From positions 23,114,192 to 23,178,191 of the forward strand of contig NC_049981.1 in the NCBI RefSeq assembly GCF_000003815.2: a stretch of 64,000 nt of DNA. Reading direction: 5' to 3'. A program made the position numbers and the translations under genes. Below, one piece after another: positions 36,601-51,600 of the stretch. The stretch comes from Branchiostoma floridae. Taxonomy: Eukaryota; Chordata; Leptocardii; Amphioxiformes; Branchiostomatidae. Every line of letters starts with the position of its first letter. Positions within the stretch are counted from its first letter, which is position 1. Below the pieces are notes generated by a model. The model searched no databases. It was not told the origin of the DNA and worked only from the letters and a program-made list of their open reading frames with translations.

Positions 36601-39600
36601 TTCTACACAAGTATAGATATAGATTCCCCACACCCACAGACGAACAGAAAGCCACTTTTCTCTTGAAATTGCAGAACCCACAAATTGTAGAAAAGTTGGG
36701 GCTTTCCGTCTGCCTGTTCCCAAAAAGAAGTCAAACCCAACCTGTTTAGAAATAGCTCACACTAGTATCAGAATATTGTTTACCGGTAAAACTGCTTATT
36801 GCCACTTGTATATCTCCTATATTTACACCATGCACTTGCAATTATCCCTCGAGCATGAACTTGCAAATAAACTAAACCATTCATCAACTCAGATTAGACA
36901 TAGCCCCTGGTTGCAAAGAGAGAGTAGTCGGCCCACCCAATTAATAATGATTAACTGGCACCAGCCACCCTGCTGGGAGGCCAGTGGCAATTTTGTTAAC
37001 TAACTAAGAAGGTTACAGGGACAATGTTATATCCCTTTTAAGTCTTGCGTGATTTAAAAAAAATAATAAATATCGGACCTGGTGTAGTTCCTTGGGCTGT
37101 GCTATTCTTTCAAAGGTAACTTTTCTTCATATCTAAATGGAGCATTGAAGTCAAGCAAATTGTATTGATTTAGCTATCTATATAAAAAACAACCTTTTCC
37201 CGCCTTTAGCGGGGGACGGGTCAGTAATATTTCCCGAGGATCTTCTATCCAGCCCGTCGGTCCGTACCTGAGTTGCCAGGTAGTCTGAATTTGTCATACA
37301 CGTGCTAATTACACAAGCTTACCAGGTGTGAAATCTAATTGAATAACAGCTTTTTGGTGCATTCTATTTAATTCAGTGATTTTCATGGTGTTAATTGTAT
37401 GCGGTCTTCAATCGGGGTATGGTCTGAAGGCCGTCGGGTTGACTTGATTGTGCCGACAGGCTCAAGAATTTTCTTCGGTACTCTGTCTGTAACCCTCGGG
37501 ATAAGCAATTTTAAAAGTCAAATATCTCAATAAATTTGTACGTTATGACCATAAAAAAGGAGCCTCGTAGTCCAGATAACATGATCTTTCCAATGGTACG
37601 TAAAACTTTCATGTATGTTCAGGAAGAAAAAAGTTGAAAAATGGGGATTTCAAGATGTTCGCGTTCAAATCCGGAAAACAACATTCCTAGAATGGAGTGA
37701 CTGGTGTTATTACTATTAATACCTCCTCATTGTCACTTTACAATTTTGTTTTCTTAAAGTTTTATAAATCTATATAAAGTCTACATGTGTGAATATCGGA
37801 ATTATTGGAACATAACAAATTCGTATTACTTCGAAATTGTATTTTAACTTGAAACTTTTGTTATGATCTTATGATTGATCCATTGTTTTAACGTCGCTCA
37901 TAAAGTTTGCTAACTGTTGTACAGTAACTTTAAAATATAATATAGTACTGCCCTCGCAATTCAGCCTCCAAGGCTGCCAGGAGGATTGTTATGTGTATTG
38001 CTTCTAAATAAACCAGTCTACTACTACTACCACTATCATGGCTCAAAAAGGTATACATAAGCAGTGTTTATGGGAAAAATTTTGGACCTGACCCTTACAT
38101 CTAGTGTAATGCAATAAATCTTTGTCCCACAAGATTTTACTCCATTTGGTATTGTGCTTGAGTGGAGTTAGGTTTAGGTTTGGGCTGAGTGTTTTATTTG
38201 GGGTTTAACTACAGTGGGTATCTCACTAGACTACGGTGTTTGTGCCCAAATTGTGCTAGGCATTACAAACTGAACCTAGTAAAAGCCAATTTATTGCCTG
38301 AAACTGTTTTGTTAACATCCTTTATGAGGTCTTTGGGATATTGGGCCAGTATTATGAGTGAACATTAATTCATAACAGCAAATCTCTTTGCAAATATGTT
38401 TCATTCATGTTCAATCACTTTATATTCATTGGTATTTAATCCGGAATTAGCACTGCGATTTGCAATACTATGTTCATCTGAAATTCAAACACAAATTTGC
38501 AAAGTTTGTGCCATACTTTTACGCAACTTGGCGTGGTCCAATGAGGACCCCGCTTCAGCACAAGAGTGAGGGCAAGGGTTAGGCTCCTTCCAAACCTGCT
38601 CAAACTTCTGCTTGAAAATTACCACACCCCATGGCCCCAGAGTGCAACGTGCTTCTTTTCCCTCAGGTATATGGAAACCTCCAAACAATGTCAGGGCAAA
38701 TTCATACATCAGATGATCAAGAAGCAGCAATATCCTACAAATTGTGATTTGTAACCAAAAATTATTGTACAGCGATTCACACCGTATAATGCCCAATGCT
38801 TCAGATGCTCGTATACATGTTTGGAAAGCTTTAATCAATTTTGATACAACATTTCGGCTGAAAGAACAGAAGTTACATTTTGGACATACGTGATTAAAGT
38901 TGCATATGTTAGATGGAGTCCCTTTGGCATTAGAAGTTCAGTATGGTATGTAGTTACGTAGACCATCACCAAAGTTGGGGATAGAGAGAAACCATCTGAA
39001 TTGTCAATAGGATCTGACCAAGGACTACTGACAGACTAATCACATGACCGTGTGCACAGCAGTTATTGTTGAAGGGGGTATTTTGTGTTGATACCTACAT
39101 GTACTTGTATGATTAATAACTTTGATGTTTAACTTCCTTCACAGATGTTCATAAGTACTTCTTTTACGTCAAAGAAAAGGTGAGCTCAGACTGGAAGGAC
39201 CTGGCCTTCCATCTTGGGTTGGAACAACCCGACATCAACAGCATCGAAGGCAGAAACCGAGATGACAAGTCTCGCTGTATGGACCTGTTGGAGGAATGGC
39301 TGAAGCGTAACAGAGAGAGAGCCACCATAGAGGTCCTGATGGAGGCTCTGTCTGAGGCAAACCTGCAGAGTGTTGTGGATGGGCTGACGAAGGACCTTCA
39401 AGGTAGGGAAATATTCTGTACATTCCAAATTGCCTAGTAAAGGACTGTACAGTATTTAGCAGGGGGTAAGAATAGGTTGTCAGAGGGACGCTTAAAATTA
39501 AAAAAGTCCCTCCCCCTAGTTCAAAATATTTTTTCCTAGGCCCTCCCCCCTCCTATCAACTTTCAAAAATATTCAAGACGTCACTGCATCCCCGTTTAGA

Positions 39601-42600
39601 AATGTTCTGTGCGCCTTAATTTTCATTGCAGATCACTCAAACACCTCCTGGTGACGTAGCAACTAAGGGAAACTAAATGGCTCGGAGCCCATAAATGTAT
39701 GCTTCATAGAGGCTTTTTCATTCTTCTAATATTCATAAATGATGCCACTCTACCCAAACAACACCACAAAAGTATTTGTACATGTACCAATACCAAAATT
39801 TTGTACGAGGGTGCTTCAGAAAATAATGTCATTGGTTTAACAGACTCAGTTTTTCATTGAGAGTCGAAATTTGGCAAAATGATAAAAATCGAGGTAAAGG
39901 CATATATCCTCTTGATATTGAAATATCTCAATTTGTTTTCCAGATTTTTATGAGCAAGGTGACCACATCCTTAGAAGTTTGTCAGAAGATCAGTTCCTCT
40001 AGATCTGACCCACTGATAAACAGTATAGGAAGCTGAAATTTCACTTGACAACTATTCTGTAGGTTACATGCCAACTTTCATTTCTGAACTCTGTATGGTT
40101 CCTCTTTTAGAGCTGCTCGCATGGAGTGAGTTGCTATACTTCAGACACCACTCACATATTACATCCCTTCACCCCAGAAATGAAAAAAAAGTAAAACTTA
40201 CCAAAATGTAGTGGGGAGGGTGGCCTCAACGCGCGTTATGTGATTTTCCCATGACGGGGTCACCTCTCTCCCTAGCCGCTGGCATGCATTAGAACGTAGA
40301 GTTTGGAAAATTTTTATCTCTTTACCTCTGAATTGCTATTTCCTTGGACGTATACAGCATGAGTCTGAAACTCACCTGCCTAGTAGGCTTGCTACTTGTC
40401 GCACTTTCCAGCGCCTTGAGTTGCAGAAATAATCAGTCAGATCCACCTCTCATCGGTCGTTTCGTCCCCTAATCTGAGACAGCCTCTAGGTGGGGGGACA
40501 GCAGGGCGAACGTCTTCACTCTGCTTTTCTGCAACTCTTGAACTGACTACTACTCCTTGGTTCCCCACTTCTGATCTTTCCTCTTGACCCACAGCCAAAA
40601 GCTGCATCGCTCCACTTCTTCAGCTAACGCTTTCACTAACTGCTTGTGGCTGATTGAGAGTTCTCTACAGAGGCGTGTGATGGACGTTCCTACGAACCCC
40701 CTGCATCCTACCTCTACTGGGTATAACAACGCCCTCCAACTGTTTTCTACACACTGTTGTACCAGGTCTTGGTATTTGAGCTTTTTTCCTCTCAAACGCT
40801 GCCTGGACATTTTCTTCCCAAGAGACAGTTAACTTGACTATGACGACTGTTCTCTGTGCTGGTGACCAAAGCACTATGTCTGGGCGCAGAGTTGTTTCGC
40901 AGATGGTTCTTGGGAAGACTAAGCGGTTGTCCAGGTCGACTGTCATCTCCCACCCTCCTTTGCTCATCAAACCTTCACCTCTCCTTCTGCCGGCTGAAGC
41001 CGCTTTCTGCCCTTCCTTGACGAAAGGGATGAAGGACTGGTTCTGAACTCCATTGCTGCTTACCTTTTTCCTTCCCTCCTCTAAGGCTGCAGCCAGGATC
41101 CTCAGAGCTTGGTTGTGACGCCAGGTGTATCTTCCCTGTTTAAAAGAGCAGGCAGAAAGTATATGCTTTAGGTTGGCCTTTTTTGCTCCACACGTTTTAT
41201 GCCAGATGATTGTAAGGCCGTCCGCTGTCGTAACCGTCCAAATCGATTCTCAAGATGGCGGACGGTACGGGTGCACTGTCACTAGGGCTCCGTAAGTGAA
41301 GATGTTTTAGAGCGGATTACGATTGTTTTTATCATAAATTTTGAGTTTTTCGAGTACCGGATATACAGAATAGTAACTACAGAGTAATGATGGCTGGAAT
41401 CAGGAGCACCAGGGCGTCAACGCGGGCGAAAAATTCGACGAAATGGTGGAATGTCTCTGCGTCGAAGATTCCGGCAGACGAGACCATATACACTGACTAC
41501 AATGACGAGGCCAAAACCAGCCCCTGCAACACAAAGTTTGTGACAACTACCGACAGAGTTCCTGTATGGGTGAAGGTGTGTAAGTTGCGCTACAACGAAG
41601 AGTACGGAAAGCAGAGCGGACAGAAGGTAGAATGGAGAGACGGAGACCAAGCGGACGTCTTGATCGTCACAGAGACAGAACAGAAAGACGGAAAAGTTCA
41701 AGAATCGTGCGTGCTATCAATCCACTTCTGGAGAAACGGTACAATCTGCATCCAAGGATCAGCGTTCCTGGAATGGACTGACAAAATCTTTCCGAATCTG
41801 AAGAAAAAGGTGGAAGGAACATTGAATAGCAACTGTCAAAATGGCGACCCAAGCGAAAGCGACGCGGGCGGAAACACAGACCACGATACCGGAAGTAACA
41901 CCTTCACCACTCCGAAAGGTAAGACGTTTCTATCTTCTGAGATTGTGGACACATCTTCCGAAACCATTGATCACTCTGATGAAACCCCTGTCAAGGTTCC
42001 TGTTGGCACACCGAGGAAGACAAACAGATTTAGAAAAGCTGTCGAAAACTTTATCAGCCCATTCAGGACCCCAACTTCTACTGAATCTCCACTGAACTCT
42101 AGCAAAAACGTGTTGGACTTTGAGAACACCCCGATTCCATCGGACACTGTGGATAAGTCAACTACACACGATCACATCACAAGAGATATCCAGAAACACT
42201 ACACGGATCTTGTTGACCTTGTTAATACTTTACAAGTAGAAGTCAAGGCGTTTAAAGATGAACAGGGTACACAAAAGAATGAATTTGAAAAGAAACTGAA
42301 AGCTGTCTCCGGTGAGTTGACAAAACAGCTGGAAGAAGAACAGAAAAGGCATGCAAATGAAAGGAAGAGTGTGAACGACCGCCACAATGAAGAAATGGCC
42401 ACCCTCACGGCTAAGTGTGAATCTCTCCAATCCCTTGTTGAAAAACAGCAACAACAGATTGCTAAACTACAGGAGGTGACGGATTCCATTCAACTCTCCC
42501 AATCCATCTCAAAGATGAGAACGTATGCACAGACTGTGGCTATGAATCCAGGTGCTCAACAGGTTAGTGCTAAAAACTGTAACTCCAAGGACAATGGCAC

Positions 42601-45600
42601 TAATAACACCACTGATGACAAAACAATGGAACCGGGTGCAGTTCATGCAAATCACGCAACAACACAGCCAACTACTGAAGAAGCCGACTCTGACGTTGAA
42701 CCGACCCAACAGGTCCCGTCACAGGAAGGACCACCAGTCCCGACAGAGGAGTCCAAACAAGTCAGGGTGTACACGGACTCCATATGGAAAGCCGTCAATG
42801 TCTCCAGAATGTTTCCCAATCTTTCGACTCACAAAGACAAGACATCTACAATATCTGATGCCACAAAGAAGCTAGAAACCATCCACGATCCAGGAACATC
42901 CTATGCGATACTTCACGTAGGATCAAATGACTTAGACAACTCCAAACACGACGACTCTTCCGTACAGGACTGTCTGCAGAAAACGGAAGAACTCGTCAGT
43001 ATTGCCAAAGCGTCATTTCCAAAGGCCACCATTGTCCTATCTCAGGTTCTCCCGAGAGGCAATGACCTGCAATCTGACCTGAACAAGAACATTAAGGACT
43101 ATAACCAATCGGTACTACAAAGATACAAGGATGAAGAGAAGCTGCTGTACGTACGTCACAAGAAACTGTCAACATCTAGACATCTCTACAGGCGCGATGG
43201 TATCCACTTGGACGAAGTCACAGGGACGAGTCTCCTAGTGGCGGATGTGAAGAGGACCATCCGCTCTGTGGAGAACAGATACGATCCCGGCCACAGCAGA
43301 GAGAACCGGAGACAATTCCCACATCCAGGACAGGACAGACCATATCAAAACCGCGGACAGGACAGACCACAGCAGAACCGCGGCCAGGACAGACCACAGC
43401 AGAACCGCGGCCGAGACGGATCCTGGCGTGCCGACGAGAACTATACACCAGGAGAGCGGAGCCGTCCCGACAGGTACCGGCCCCAGGTCAACACACCACA
43501 CGAGGACATTGTAAACCTGGCTTACAAGTTGAAAGAACTGCTCAACAACTTTTAGATATTCAGCGTACCAGCGTTGACCAAAAGGAAAGTGAACCCTTCT
43601 ATTATTACTCTACTTTACATACTATTAGAACTTTTGATTATTTCATACAACCACCAAAATATAGACCTAAATGGTACTCATTCATACGTATACTTTAACA
43701 CATATGATAAACAACATACGTAATTGTTGCTCTTTACATTTTTTACTTCTGATTTTTTTCTCCCTTTCTTATGGCACCTGATGTGGCATTACGCTTATCT
43801 AGCTGGAACATTCAAGGTAGTCTTAGTAAAAAGTGTGTAGAAGTAGATTTTTTAGATAGCATTTGTAAGTATGATGTAGTCTGTATTCAGGAAACGTGGC
43901 TAAAACCAGAAGACAACTTCCATATAGATGGTTACCTATATTTCCGGAGCGACAGAAAACTTAGAAAACAATCCCGTAGAAATTCAGGCGGGGTAGCTCT
44001 TCTCTTTAAACGAAGTCTCGCAAAAGGAATCTCGAAATTACATAGCAGCAGTTCCGACATTATTTGGTGCAAATTAGATAAGAATTTCTTTGGCTTTGAC
44101 AGGGATGTATTTTTAGGTTGCATTTATTTACCTCCTGAAAATTCACCAATATTTGCTACTAAAAAGAACACACTATTCGAAGACCTAACTGCTGACATAG
44201 CCAAATTCAACAGTGGGGGGCATATTCTACTTCTTGGTGATTTAAATTCCAGAACATCTAACCTACAAGAAAAACTATTTGATGGCCTTGACGAAAATGC
44301 TTGTGAAATTCAACTAAAACCCAGATTTAATACCGACACTGTAAGTAACAGATACGGCAGAGAACTAATTGATTTATGCTCTGCTGCTAATATGATTCTT
44401 GTGAATGGCAGGACTATAGGGGATCTTCCAGGAAAAAGCACATGTATAAAATATAACGGTACGAGTACGGTAGACTACTGTATTACTAGTCTACATTTCT
44501 TTACATCTATAACATGTTCTCAGTTAAAAACAGAAATTCTATCACACGACACGTTGTGTGGAAACTCCACACATTGTGTGGAAACCTGCACACATCGTGT
44601 GGAAACCCCACACGTCATGTGGAAACTCCACACATCGTGTGGAAACTCCACACATCGTGTGGAAACTGCAATCTGTCCTATGGCAATTGATGAGCAGCGC
44701 GTGACGCTTGTCCGTGGAAACAGCCCCCGTGACGCACAGCGGCATTACGTGTCAGGTGTTGCCTCCAGGGTTGGGCGTACGACAGACATTGGGCAGTTTG
44801 CGGCATCACTGAATGTGCCGATGTCGTAGGCAGCCCACTTTCGCTTTGCAGTAGGTCAGGGGTCATATGCGAATGCCTGAGACCTTTCCCACCCTTGATT
44901 CAACCCACGCCACACTCGTCTGGTCACCAGGGTTCACGGCTGTGCGCTGCAGTGTGATGTGTTGTGGTGCGCCATGAGAGTCGCAGTGGGTTTGTGTGAA
45001 CCGAAAACTATCCTAGGCTACTGTCCTAGGGGAATCATCATATGTCGCGCAAATTCCCTCCTATGAACCGGTCGTAGTATGTTCTACCTTCGGTCTTTTG
45101 TATGTTCTACATGTAACGTTAGGTATAATCCATCAAAAGAGTGCTGTATTTAACTAAACATTCAGTAGATCTATAGATACATGCCAGGTATCCTGACATT
45201 CCTGATAACTCCAATTCTCTTGTCTAGATTTCAGGTATTTTAGGTAATACAAAATCTAACACAAAAGGAGGATAGTCGTGACACCAAGAAATTTGATATT
45301 TTTGTGTAGCCTCTTATTCTTGTCCTAGGGGAATCATCATATGTCGCGCAAATTCCCTCCTATGAACCGGTCGTAGTATGTTCTACCTTCAGTCTTATGT
45401 ATGTTCTAGGTATATTCCATCAAAAGTGTGCAGTATTTAACTAAACTACTATAGCGCCCACCATCTCTGTTCAGGGATGGTTGTAAAGCTCTGATGTAGA
45501 TGGCTTCTTTGATCTCTCTAGCAAAAAAGTTTGGCTCTATGTCCAAGATTTTAACTTTGTCCAGTGAAACCGAATGACCCGGTGATTCTATGTGAATATG

Positions 45601-48600
45601 TTGGGAAAGTTCTGAGAATGTTGAACTCGGGCGTCTGTGCTCAGGGAACCTGAACCCTATGATCCACTGCGTATTGCGTCACGTGTTCAATCTGCATAAC
45701 GTGATGTCACAGCAGCTGGAGCTGTTCAGTCGAAAATTTGGGTGTGTTGGAAATTACAATTTAACTAGTTCAATAATGACTTCTACCAACACAGATAAAC
45801 TTTAAAGTTTGTATCTATTACATTCAAGAGATACAAGTTCTATTGGAATTTGTATCTCTTGAATGTTTCATTTTCAGTAGGCTATATGCTAAATATGTTA
45901 ATGACCCACCTGTTTCTCATTGTGTATGGTGTCATAAGGCCTGGTCCTTTGCTATTACCACCTTATAAAACCACCCCTTGTTCGCTTCACTCATTTGTTG
46001 GTTTTATTTGGTGCTTATAACAAAGGACCAGGCCTTATGACACCATATTCGCACTTCACAGTGCGGGTCAGGTCATTACCCCTTAATTATACCTAAGGGC
46101 TATCATATTTAGTTATATACACTATTACTCATGCTTGAAGTCTTGCCCTGGCTAAAACAGAAGCTATTCCCTGCTGTTTGTATTTACTTAATAAGCATTA
46201 GTGTATAACAAGCCGTGACAGATAGATTTGTATCAGAGTCCCATGTGAGTGATGATGTGACCTCACTTAGGCCGACTTTATACAGACAACACTTTCATAG
46301 TCGTGCGATTGTTGTTGTCGACAACGTTGCCGGCGACGATATTTTTAGGCTGTCTAAAGAGGATCAAAATAGTCGTGCGAGGGTTTTTATGGAATCATCG
46401 TGCGACCACCTCGGACCCAGTCGCGCGACCCTTCAGCGGGGGGCCCGCGACTATTTCTCACATGTCTAAAGAAAAATCGTCGCCGGCGACGGGACTGGAT
46501 CATATGCTAATAAGCCTGAAGCATGTTTTTTTCTATTTGAAAGGGCATTTTTCTCCGTAAATGTACATGCAGTCAGTAATGGAAACGTATTTTTGTCATC
46601 AGAAACTGCCTGTTCCAGCGCATTGCCCCGTTACCAGTGGCTACATCCTTCATGATACTAGTAGTAATCTGTAATACCACCGGCGGCCATGAACGCCGGG
46701 TTTGATTCCAGATTTTACCGTCTCTGTGTCATTCTTTGTTGGGGACAATATTTGTTTGTAAGCAAAAGAATAGTAATCTGCTGCATTACGAAAATGAAGA
46801 ATTATCCCGCCATTTTTAATTTGCAAGCAAGAGGTCACTGTGGGTCACGCACGCACGCACCGCAGTGGAATCCTGCGCCGCGGGTGTCCCGCAATACTCT
46901 GAACGCATGTCTAAAGACAACCGTTGCCCACAACGAATAGTCAATAACAGTCGCACGACTATATAAGTGTTGTCTGTTTGAAGTGGGCTTTAGCCTCTGA
47001 CAGAGAGAAAACCCTACAGAACACTTTCAGGCAGATGGTAAAGATGTACTAGTAGACTCAAAAGTCATCACAAAACTAAATTATTGTTATCAAAGAATTA
47101 ACCTCTAACCCACTTTGTCCTCATTCACACCAATTACTATAAAGTTGCATTTAACAGCATATGTATGCACAGAGTTACTTTGTATCATAGAGAAACAAGA
47201 GATCTATTGTTTTCATTAGTATCTTTGGTCATAGGAAGAAGTAAACTTGAAGATTGATCATTAAGATTGATCAGATTGAATATTTTAATGATGGTGATCA
47301 TTTCCCCAATTTGCTTAAATAGTATTCCACAGGAGAAGTTTCCCTAGGCTTATATACAGGTCTATCTAGGGCCAATATTATATGTGTCTATCCATGTTCC
47401 ACAAAAGATGGATCATTGTAGATCTATTGTAGCCACATCTGTTTTGTGTTAGGCGATGAGAGATTAGAGCTTTGGCCTGTTGAGGCCAGAATTACCATCT
47501 CCCCCCTTGTGTGTCTTTTATACAGTATGTGCTACATTTTCCAAATAACTACTAAAGTAGTCAACTACAAAATGAGGAAAATATCAGATGATATAAAATT
47601 GAATGTTTCTGCAAATCTGCCTTGGGATGTAATGAAGCATTGGAAGTTCTGGTAATGGTTAGATGCTCAGTTTTGAATTGCCAAGTAAATTTAAGGTAAT
47701 GTCTACTAGGATAATAAGGTTGTGGTGTCAAAAATCTTGCATAAATGTCCACATTTACTCATACATCATTAAGATGTGTTCTACATGCTGAAAACAGTTA
47801 CTGACTTTGGGGTCAAATAGTTAAGTTCAACCATTCAGATATCTTGATCCTCACCACTTGTATCCTCTAGGAGTCAAAGTTCTAATGTTCAAGCAGATGT
47901 AAGGACCTGGCACAATCATGTGTTTGCAATTTTAGTAAGACTATCTTAGAGAATTGTACTACGAATTACTTATAAGTCACCACATTGAAAGAGGCAAACC
48001 CCTAGAAAGTGTATTAACTTCCAAAAACATTTAAAAGCACTGAAAACACTGAGACTGAACCAGATCTTTACATCTGCTTAAAAGTTAACCATTAACTACT
48101 TCCAGCAGTGAGCAGTGACAGGTCAAGGCGTGTCCAATTGGAGATAACAGCCTCAGCAGCTAGTAGGTACACCCAGTTCCTGGTATAACGTTACATGCCG
48201 GGCAGTGAGACTGGCCCACCTGACTCAACTCAGAGGAACAATCTAGAATATTTCTTAGTATTGAACTCAATATGTAAAGTCTACAAACATACTTACTAAT
48301 TTTGGGGACCAAACAGATCTAAGAATTGCTAATTGTTTGTCAGATACACATTGTAGAAGTCTCATAGCCCTGAGGCAGACAGTGGAACAAGAATGACACT
48401 AGTCTCCTTGGGGAGGATCAGATTCTCAGAACTAGAGTTCCACGAAACACATACCTTCGCCAAACATTCAAGGTTCGTTATGGAGAATGCCTTTATCAAT
48501 GACTTAAAGGTTTTATAGCTTCTCAAGTTATGTTATCCGCACACACACACACGCACTCACACACTGAGCCCGCTGCAGTACCCACGAAAGATACCGGGCT

Positions 48601-51600
48601 AACCATTTTCAAACTCAACCTTTGTTTCTGCGACCGCTACTCAATACCAAGTATCATGAAGATCCATCAATCAGTTCTCCTGTTATACTGTTGACCTACA
48701 TAAAGACTCACCTAACACTATGGCTTCAGCCTTAACCAAAAGTTTAATCTTCTTGGCAAAGGTAATGAAAAGGCCACAAACCACCAAGCTTCCACTTTTC
48801 CCTGCCACATACATGTAAGCATCACCAATATAAGGCCATACCAATTTAATTTCTTGGTTCACGGATTTTTTCATAAAAAATATGGAGCGATAGGGCGAAA
48901 TAAAAATAAAAATTGTAAAATGGTTGGGGTAAAGGTAATGGCTAATCCAAAACATAAAGAAAAAAAGTTTTCAGCTTGAAAAAAGTACAAAAACACTATT
49001 TTTGTACAGTAACAGCACCTGTACCCACACTTTAAGGAGCTTATTATATAAAGGCCAATTTGCTACACCAGAAAGTTGGTGAATGGTTTCATTAATGGTG
49101 AAAATTTGCCGAGTAGTAATTTTTATTTTTATTTTTTTTTTCCAAAAAATAGGAGCGAGCGAATCCGTGAACCAAGAAATTAAATCGGTGTGGCCTAAGG
49201 CCCGGAAAAACACCCCTTGACATCAAAATGGAGAAACCCCTTTCCCATAGTGCACAAACAAACAACATGGAACTTGCAAAGTGAGAACTAATAAACAATG
49301 TGTTAGCAACAATAACATCTATGTTTTGATGACACAAATATGTCATGAACAACACAAATCTGCACCACAGATGTTTTTAAACACTGAGCACTGACTGTCC
49401 AGAAAAGAGGTCAATTGAAGGATTTACACATTCTTCTAATTATCATGTAAATTAAGCCCTGATTTGCATACAATACATTTCAGGATTTTAATCATTACCT
49501 AAGGTATGTACTTACCAAAAATAATGCAAATCCACCAACCACTGCTTGATTTACTCTCTTTCAAAGATAACAACAAAATCGCCCACTGCAGTTCAAAACA
49601 AGCCGCCAGGGGGCCCAAACTTACACGATTTACTCCCTACCCAAAGACGTATCCACTAGCCAAAAATCCTCAACCTGCCACTTCAGGATAACTATAACGC
49701 CAACTTCGACGGTCCGCTGCAGTACCACAACTTGTCGCCAGGATGCCCATTATCGAACTTGACCGTCGTTTTCCAAACCCCTAAATAATTACCAAATATA
49801 ATGCAAAACGATCCACAGCGTCAAAAGTTATCTTGTACGCAGATACACACACACACACACTCACCCCGCTGCACTCACGACAGAAAGCGCCAACAGTACC
49901 ATTTTCGTACAAAACCTTGCTATACGCAACCGCAACTCAAATACCAAATATCGCGACATTCCATCCTCAGCTACCAAAGTTATTTGAGATTGACCTATAT
50001 ACTGGGACACAAAAAAATTTTCTAACCATAACATGACCTTCTTGGCGAAGGTAATGATGTTATTCCTTTCAGAGGAGGACACAGCTGAGCTCAGTTGCAT
50101 ATCTGAAACCAGCCTTATGTGATGATAGACTGATGGCTTCTGGAGTTACCAGTTTTGAGTGTTATAGTATTATCACTGTGTAATTACTGCTTTCTTGCTC
50201 AAGCTGTACATTACAAAGTATAACTTATACAGTACTATAAGCCAGGGCAGAATAGGCTAGCCTGGATGCTAGACTGCTTCCAGAGCCTTAGCATTATAGC
50301 CTGGATACCATACCCCTGGACCTCAAAAATCCTGCCAGACCCCTGCACGATAGATCATAGATACTAGTACCTGAGATCAGGCTGGGGTTTGGATACCAGG
50401 CTATTTAGCATTAGGACCATCGACTCCTAGTCATCACCTCCTTGACTCCAGGACATACATGCTCTCAAGGAAATTTGAGGATTGGGTCTAACCGAGAGGG
50501 CCTGTCCTAAAGCCCCCTTTACAAATCAAGAATTTAGCTCGGCCGAGTTGTTGGCGAGCACCAAATGGACATTTTCGGCCGGAGTATGACCGGCGTTTGG
50601 GCGATTATGCGGGCCTCGACCGATTTTTAGCAACTCGGCCGGCGTTTGCGGGGCAGCTCGGCCTGCGCTTAATTTCAGCGAGGCCTCGGTGGCGAGCGTT
50701 GAGCTCGGAGAGCTCGTCAATGGGTTGCATGTAGCTCGACCGGAGCTTGTCCGGGCAATGGCCAAGACTTGGCCAATACTCGGCCGGAAACCTGACGGTT
50801 TTTGACTCTCTCTTTTTCGGTCGGAGTTTGCCCGAACTCTTCTGCCTCGCGCCAGACTCGTTCGGGCTTCCTGCAATAACTGGACGATATTCCGTCCGAC
50901 TTTTAACAAGTTTGGCGTGCTTTGGGCGAGCGTTGTGCTGGTGTCGCTGGGAGCTCGGGAGGGCTCCGGCAGAATTTTAACTGTCACCTAATCAATTTGA
51001 CACCTGTGTTGAACACGTGCCTTTGTTTTGGGCTTTCATCTTTAGTAAACAGTTTGTTCCGAAAAATAAGATACATAAAGACTACTGTATGAACTTAAGA
51101 AAGCTGCGTACCTTTTATAATGTAAGGCAATTGGACACGAAGACAATACTTCCTATTTATTTTTTGCTGTAGGTTTGGATGTGTGAGTTCATATATTCTT
51201 CATGTCTGAAGGCTTCCAGTCTGTAACTCGGACGGCCTTCGCTCGAGGTTCGCCCAAGGTTCGCCCGAGGTTTGCCCGATTTCAGCTTTGTCTAAATTAT
51301 TGTATTATGTTGAATAAGACTGGTCTGTTCACTTTGTGGCTCTTGTGGTAGTTTTCGGATTGGTGTATCACAACATTCCAGTTGATATTATTGTTTTCAG
51401 CGTGCTCGTCCACTCCACTCATGTCCTACATATATTCCGCAACTCAGAAATTACATTTGACACAAATATTGGCTTTTTACAAGGTTAGCCAGTTCTGACT
51501 TCGTCCACGTTCAAGACATAGTACAATCTCTTTAACAAATTATAATCAGTTGTGTTGGACGGACGTCGGACGGGCTCCGTCCATTTGTAAAGGGGGCAGA

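Noticed and set aside
44545-44670. CRISPR-like appearance of regularly spaced CACACGATGTGTGG repeats (also 57955-58175)
   Set aside because: Units are contiguous with no unique spacers, the DNA is eukaryotic, and the arrays are mirrored at the two ends of a transposon.
43771-44829. A 352-residue endonuclease as a complete gene
   Set aside because: The last 106 codons come from the inserted inverted repeat and the SDH active-site motif is missing.
50526-50987. 153-codon - strand ORF with ASAR-type composition
   Set aside because: Arises from CTCGGCCGAG dyads within a MITE; the opposite strand is also open, and no domain is visible.
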